Shown in pieces: positions 58,936 through 64,000 of a stretch of DNA of 64,000 bases. Numbering within the stretch: position 1 is the stretch's first letter; each line of letters opens with the position of its first letter. This stretch comes from Nocardioides sp. BGMRC 2183 (GTDB lineage: Bacteria; Actinomycetota; Actinomycetes; Propionibacteriales; Nocardioidaceae). The stretch is taken from NCBI GenBank assembly GCA_008123405.1, contig VSSA01000009.1, positions 115,317-179,316 on the forward strand. The letters run 5' to 3'. Under the pieces are notes generated by a model. That model searched no databases, had not been told where the DNA came from, and saw only the letters and a list, made by a program, of their open reading frames with translations. The translations under genes were made by a program, and so were the position numbers.

Positions 58936-60992
58936 CCGCCACCGACAGCGCCGCTCCGGCGCCCGCCACCCCGCCCGAACCCGCCGGCAGCCGCCGGACG
59001 TCGCGAGCCCCCGCCACCCGCTGGCCGGTCTTCATCGCCTCACTGACCGGCGTGCTGGTGATCGCGCTGTGGGCGATCGTCGCCCCGGACAACGCCAACG
59101 AGGTGATCACCGACATCACCGGCCACGTCACCGGCGCCTTCGGTTGGTTCTACATCCTGCTGACCACGGTGGTGCTGGTCTTCGTGATCTACCTCGGCCT
59201 CTCCCGGTTCGGCCACATCCGGCTCGGCCCGGACCACTCCCGCCCGGAGTTCTCCACCTTCGCCTGGGCCTCGATGCTCTTCGCCGCCGGCATCGGCACC
59301 GACGTGATGTTCTACTCCGTCGTCGAGCCGGTCAGCCAGTACGTCGCCCCGCCGGTCGGCGAGGGGGAGACCGTCGACGCCGCGCGGGAGGCGACGGTGT
59401 GGACGCTGTTCCACTACGGCGTCTCGGGCTGGGGGCTGTATGTGCTGATGGGGCTCGCCCTCGCGTTCTTCGCCTATCGGCGGCATCTGCCCCTCGCCGT
59501 ACGGTCGGCGTTGCAGCCGATCTTCGGAAAGCGGGTGGACGGGGTGCTCGGCCACGCCGTCGACACCGCCACCGTGCTGGGCACCATCTTCGGCGTCGCC
59601 ACCAGCCTCGGCATCGGCGTGGTCTTCCTCAACATCGGCCTGAACATGCTCTTCGACGTCGCCGTCGGCACGGGCGCCCAGATCGCGCTCGTGGTGCTGG
59701 CGGTGGCGATGGCGACCGTCTCGGCCACCACCGGCGTCGACAAGGGCATCCGCTTCCTCTCCCAGCTCAACGTGATCCTGGCGCTCGGGCTGGCCGCCTG
59801 GGTGCTGTTCACCGGCCGGACCCAGTTCCTGCTGGAGTCGGTGGTGATGAACGTCGGCGACTTCACCCAGAGCTTCGCGGCCCGGACCATGGAGACCTTC
59901 GCGTTCACCGACGCCGCCGAGTGGGAGTCCTACTGGACGCTCTTCTTCTGGGCGTGGTGGGTCGCCTGGGCCTCGTTCGTCGGGCTGTTCCTGGCCCGGA
60001 TCAGCCGGGGACGCACGATCCGCCAGTTCGTGCTCGGTGCGCTGACGATCCCGTTCGCCTACATTGTGATGTGGATCAGCATCTTCGGCAACGCCGCCCT
60101 GGACCGGGTGCGTGGCGGCGACGCCGACTTCGCGGCGGCGGCCCAGGAGTTCGACGGCCGAGGCTTCTTCCAGTTGCTCGAGGGGTATCCGGGGGCGCAG
60201 GCGCTGATCTTCCTGGCCGTCGTCATCGGCCTGCTCTTCTACGTCACCTCCGCCGACTCCGGTGCCCTGGTGATGGGCAACCTGTGCTCGGTCCTCCGCG
60301 ACGTCCAGCAGGACTGCGCGCCGTGGCAGCGGATCGTGTGGGCGTCGGCGACCGGCCTGCTCACCATCGCGATGCTCGCCGTCGGCGGCATCCCGACGCT
60401 GCAGTACGCGACGATCATCATGGGGTTGCCGTTCGCGTTCGTGATCGTGCTGGTGATGGTCGGCCTCGGCAAGGCGTTGCGGTTCGACGACCGCCGCCCG
60501 ACGGCAGTCGGGCCCGGTGGGACCGTCACGGCCCCGGCGTGGTCCGTCGTCGACGACTCCAAGGAGGCGTGGCGGGCACGGATCGCCCGGGCCACCAACT
60601 TCGTCGACGTCGAGGACGCCACCACCTATCTGCACAAGGTGGTCGAGCCGGCACTGCGTGAGGTGGCTGCAGAGTTGAGCAACCGCGGCGTGCCGGCGGA
60701 GGTGGTCTCCGGGGTCGGCACGGAGCCGGACGGCGACCACGAGCCGGCCGAGTACGTCGAGATCCACACCCCCGGCGAGCACCCGTTCGTCTACCGGGTG
60801 CAGGTGCACCGCTCCCCGGTGCCGACGTACGGCGGCCGGATGATCTCGGACCGTGACCAGTACGCGCGCCTGGAGGTCCACGGACCCACCGGCGGCCTCG
60901 ACTACGACGTGATGGGATACCGCGCCAGCCAGGTGATCCACGACTGCCTCGATCGCTACGAGCGCCACCTGGAGTTCCTGCGGCAGAGCTGA
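58932..60992 (+). CDS. betT: BCCT-family choline/betaine transporter (BetT-like)
   Basis: Sodium- or proton-coupled betaine/choline/carnitine transporter of 686 residues. About twelve helices run from 33 to 515. Family blocks: [54 protein letters not shown], and the tryptophan-rich [25 protein letters not shown] long C-terminal cytoplasmic domain (about 530-686) is typical of BetT, where it sets the response to osmotic stress. ATG 58932 overlaps betA. Third gene of betB-betA-betT, so choline is the expected substrate. Confidence 0.92.
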   Translation: MTATDSAAPAPATPPEPAGSRRTSRAPATRWPVFIASLTGVLVIALWAIVAPDNANEVITDITGHVTGAFGWFYILLTTVVLVFVIYLGLSRFGHIRLGPDHSRPEFSTFAWASMLFAAGIGTDVMFYSVVEPVSQYVAPPVGEGETVDAAREATVWTLFHYGVSGWGLYVLMGLALAFFAYRRHLPLAVRSALQPIFGKRVDGVLGHAVDTATVLGTIFGVATSLGIGVVFLNIGLNMLFDVAVGTGAQIALVVLAVAMATVSATTGVDKGIRFLSQLNVILALGLAAWVLFTGRTQFLLESVVMNVGDFTQSFAARTMETFAFTDAAEWESYWTLFFWAWWVAWASFVGLFLARISRGRTIRQFVLGALTIPFAYIVMWISIFGNAALDRVRGGDADFAAAAQEFDGRGFFQLLEGYPGAQALIFLAVVIGLLFYVTSADSGALVMGNLCSVLRDVQQDCAPWQRIVWASATGLLTIAMLAVGGIPTLQYATIIMGLPFAFVIVLVMVGLGKALRFDDRRPTAVGPGGTVTAPAWSVVDDSKEAWRARIARATNFVDVEDATTYLHKVVEPALREVAAELSNRGVPAEVVSGVGTEPDGDHEPAEYVEIHTPGEHPFVYRVQVHRSPVPTYGGRMISDRDQYARLEVHGPTGGLDYDVMGYRASQVIHDCLDRYERHLEFLRQS

Positions 60993-61005
60993 GCCAGGTG
61001 CTCGC

Positions 61006-61080
61006 GACCCGGCTCAAACGCACACGCGGATCGCGCTGACCCGGCTCAAACGCACACGCGGATCGCGCTGACCCGGCACA
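61006..61080. repeat. 32-bp tandem repeat (2 full units plus part of a third)
   Basis: Identical units at 61006-61037 and 61038-61069 begin GACCCGGCTCAAACGCAC. A third partial unit starts at 61070. The array begins 14 bp past the betT stop and ends before the clpB promoter. The same core returns, with 32-bp spacing and also inverted, after clpB. Confidence 0.9.
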
Positions 61081-61116
61081 GACGCAGCGCTCGGGAGGGT
61101 GAGCCGGAAAATGCTC

Positions 61117-61141
61117 AAGTTGAGTGGAACAGACTCAACTT
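61117..61141 (+). promoter_or_regulatory. HAIR operator (HspR site) before clpB
   Basis: AAGTTGAGT-N7-ACTCAACTT is a perfect 25-bp inverted repeat, and the inner TTGAGT-N7-ACTCAA fits the HAIR core exactly. It lies 86 bp before the clpB ATG and overlaps the SigR/SigH-like element. clpB is a known HspR target in Streptomyces and mycobacteria. Confidence 0.85.
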
Positions 61142-61151
61142 TATTGACGTT
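61126..61151 (+). promoter_or_regulatory. SigR/SigH-like promoter of clpB
   Basis: GGAACA begins at 61126, inside the HAIR spacer. 18 bases separate GGAAC (ends 61130) from GTT at 61149-61151. The same sequence and spacing occur before dnaK. Confidence 0.55.
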
Positions 61152-61226
61152 GGAACTAGCAGACACCGTGGTCGGGCCGATGGCCCGGCCGCGGTCCCCA
61201 CGTCCCTTGCACATCCAGGAGCGCCC

Positions 61227-63827
<2,601 letters not shown>

Positions 63828-63832
63828 CGACC

Positions 63833-63927
63833 GCTGACCCGGCTCGAATGCAGTCCGGTTGGGCGTCGACCCGGCTCGAATGCAGTCCACTCTGACTCGT
63901 CTATTCGTGCGTTTGAGCCGGGTCAGC
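63833..63927. terminator. Hairpin of the 32-bp repeat family downstream of clpB
   Basis: Two direct copies of a GACCCGGCTCGAATGCAGTCC core start at 63836 and 63868, again 32 bp apart. An inverted copy lies at 63907-63924. GCTGACCCGGCTC (63833-63845) pairs exactly with 63915-63927, giving a 13-bp stem that begins 5 bp after the clpB stop. It fits a terminator built from repeat units. Confidence 0.72.
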
Positions 63928-64000
63928 GTGATTTCGGCTGGTGAATTCAAGCGGTTGGCGCAACTTGGTGTGGACCTGGTTGATCGGACAATAGCGCGGT

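Noticed and set aside
56844-60992. Open frame of 1382 codons spanning betB-betA-betT
   Set aside because: Only the last half (from ATG 58932) is betT. The first part is an out-of-frame reading of betB and betA and has low-complexity Arg/Gly-rich sequence.

Overview
The window is high-GC actinobacterial DNA. The best fit is Nocardioides or a close relative in the Propionibacteriales. This rests on gene content: an acyl-CoA desaturase with its reductase partner, PucR-type and HspR regulators, F420-type oxidoreductases under apparent KstR control, a fragment of a DUF222 (13E12-type) protein, and many leaderless promoters (TANNNT six to nine bases before ATG/GTG). No rRNA, tRNA, insertion sequence, prophage or CRISPR array was seen. 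The genus is an inference.

Layout. 0-4.6 kb: a lipid desaturase operon (3' end cut by the window edge) divergent from a PucR regulator, then an SGNH-hydrolase lipoprotein. 4.6-9.1 kb: an amidohydrolase, a DUF1330 protein, a PadR/HAAS membrane module, and a MerR regulator divergent from a small membrane protein over two tandem operators. 9.1-11.1 kb: two adjacent CitE/malyl-CoA-lyase-like genes. 11.3-15.8 kb: a DUF1992 protein and a four-gene ion-transport operon (unknown protein, lone TrkA-C protein, SLC13/ArsB-type permease, CPA1 antiporter). 15.9-17.7 kb: a NarL-type two-component pair. 17.7-21.6 kb: polyhydroxyalkanoate synthase and an alpha/beta hydrolase, divergent from a second PucR regulator. 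21.6-32.2 kb: ABC exporter, nitroreductase, Tat-exported sulfatase, large LuxR-type ATPase regulator, cytochrome P450. 32.3-35.5 kb: an unusual three-gene cluster with a hexapeptide-repeat protein, a lipoprotein and a broken DUF222 gene. 35.5-45.3 kb: VOC protein, sulfotransferase, SDR, hydrolase, CapA-like and M28 lipoproteins, and the F420/steroid-type genes. 45.4-50.8 kb: aldo/keto reductase and the dnaK-grpE-dnaJ-hspR operon. 50.8-55.5 kb: PQQ-propeller lipoprotein, DUF445 and DUF4393 proteins. 55.6-61 kb: betB-betA-betT for choline uptake and oxidation. 61.2-63.8 kb: clpB.

How the genes work together. HspR is encoded at the end of the dnaK operon, and HAIR operators stand before both dnaK and clpB. 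Both promoters also carry the same SigR/SigH-like signature (GGAACA with an 18-base spacing from GGAAC to GTT), so heat and oxidative stress control probably converge on them. Two KstR-like boxes place the SDR/sulfotransferase pair and the LLM-oxidoreductase/DUF1214-like genes plus the Ddn-like/SnoaL-like genes in a steroid-catabolism-type regulon. Two PucR regulators each lie divergent from lipid genes.

The most unusual signal lies outside the genes. Several repeat families sit almost exclusively just past gene 3' ends: a 22-bp tandem unit at five loci (18 units), a 32-bp-period unit flanking clpB, a 26-bp near-palindrome, and several long inverted repeats. Two of these overlap stop codons, and one array forms a large inverted structure between grpE and dnaJ.
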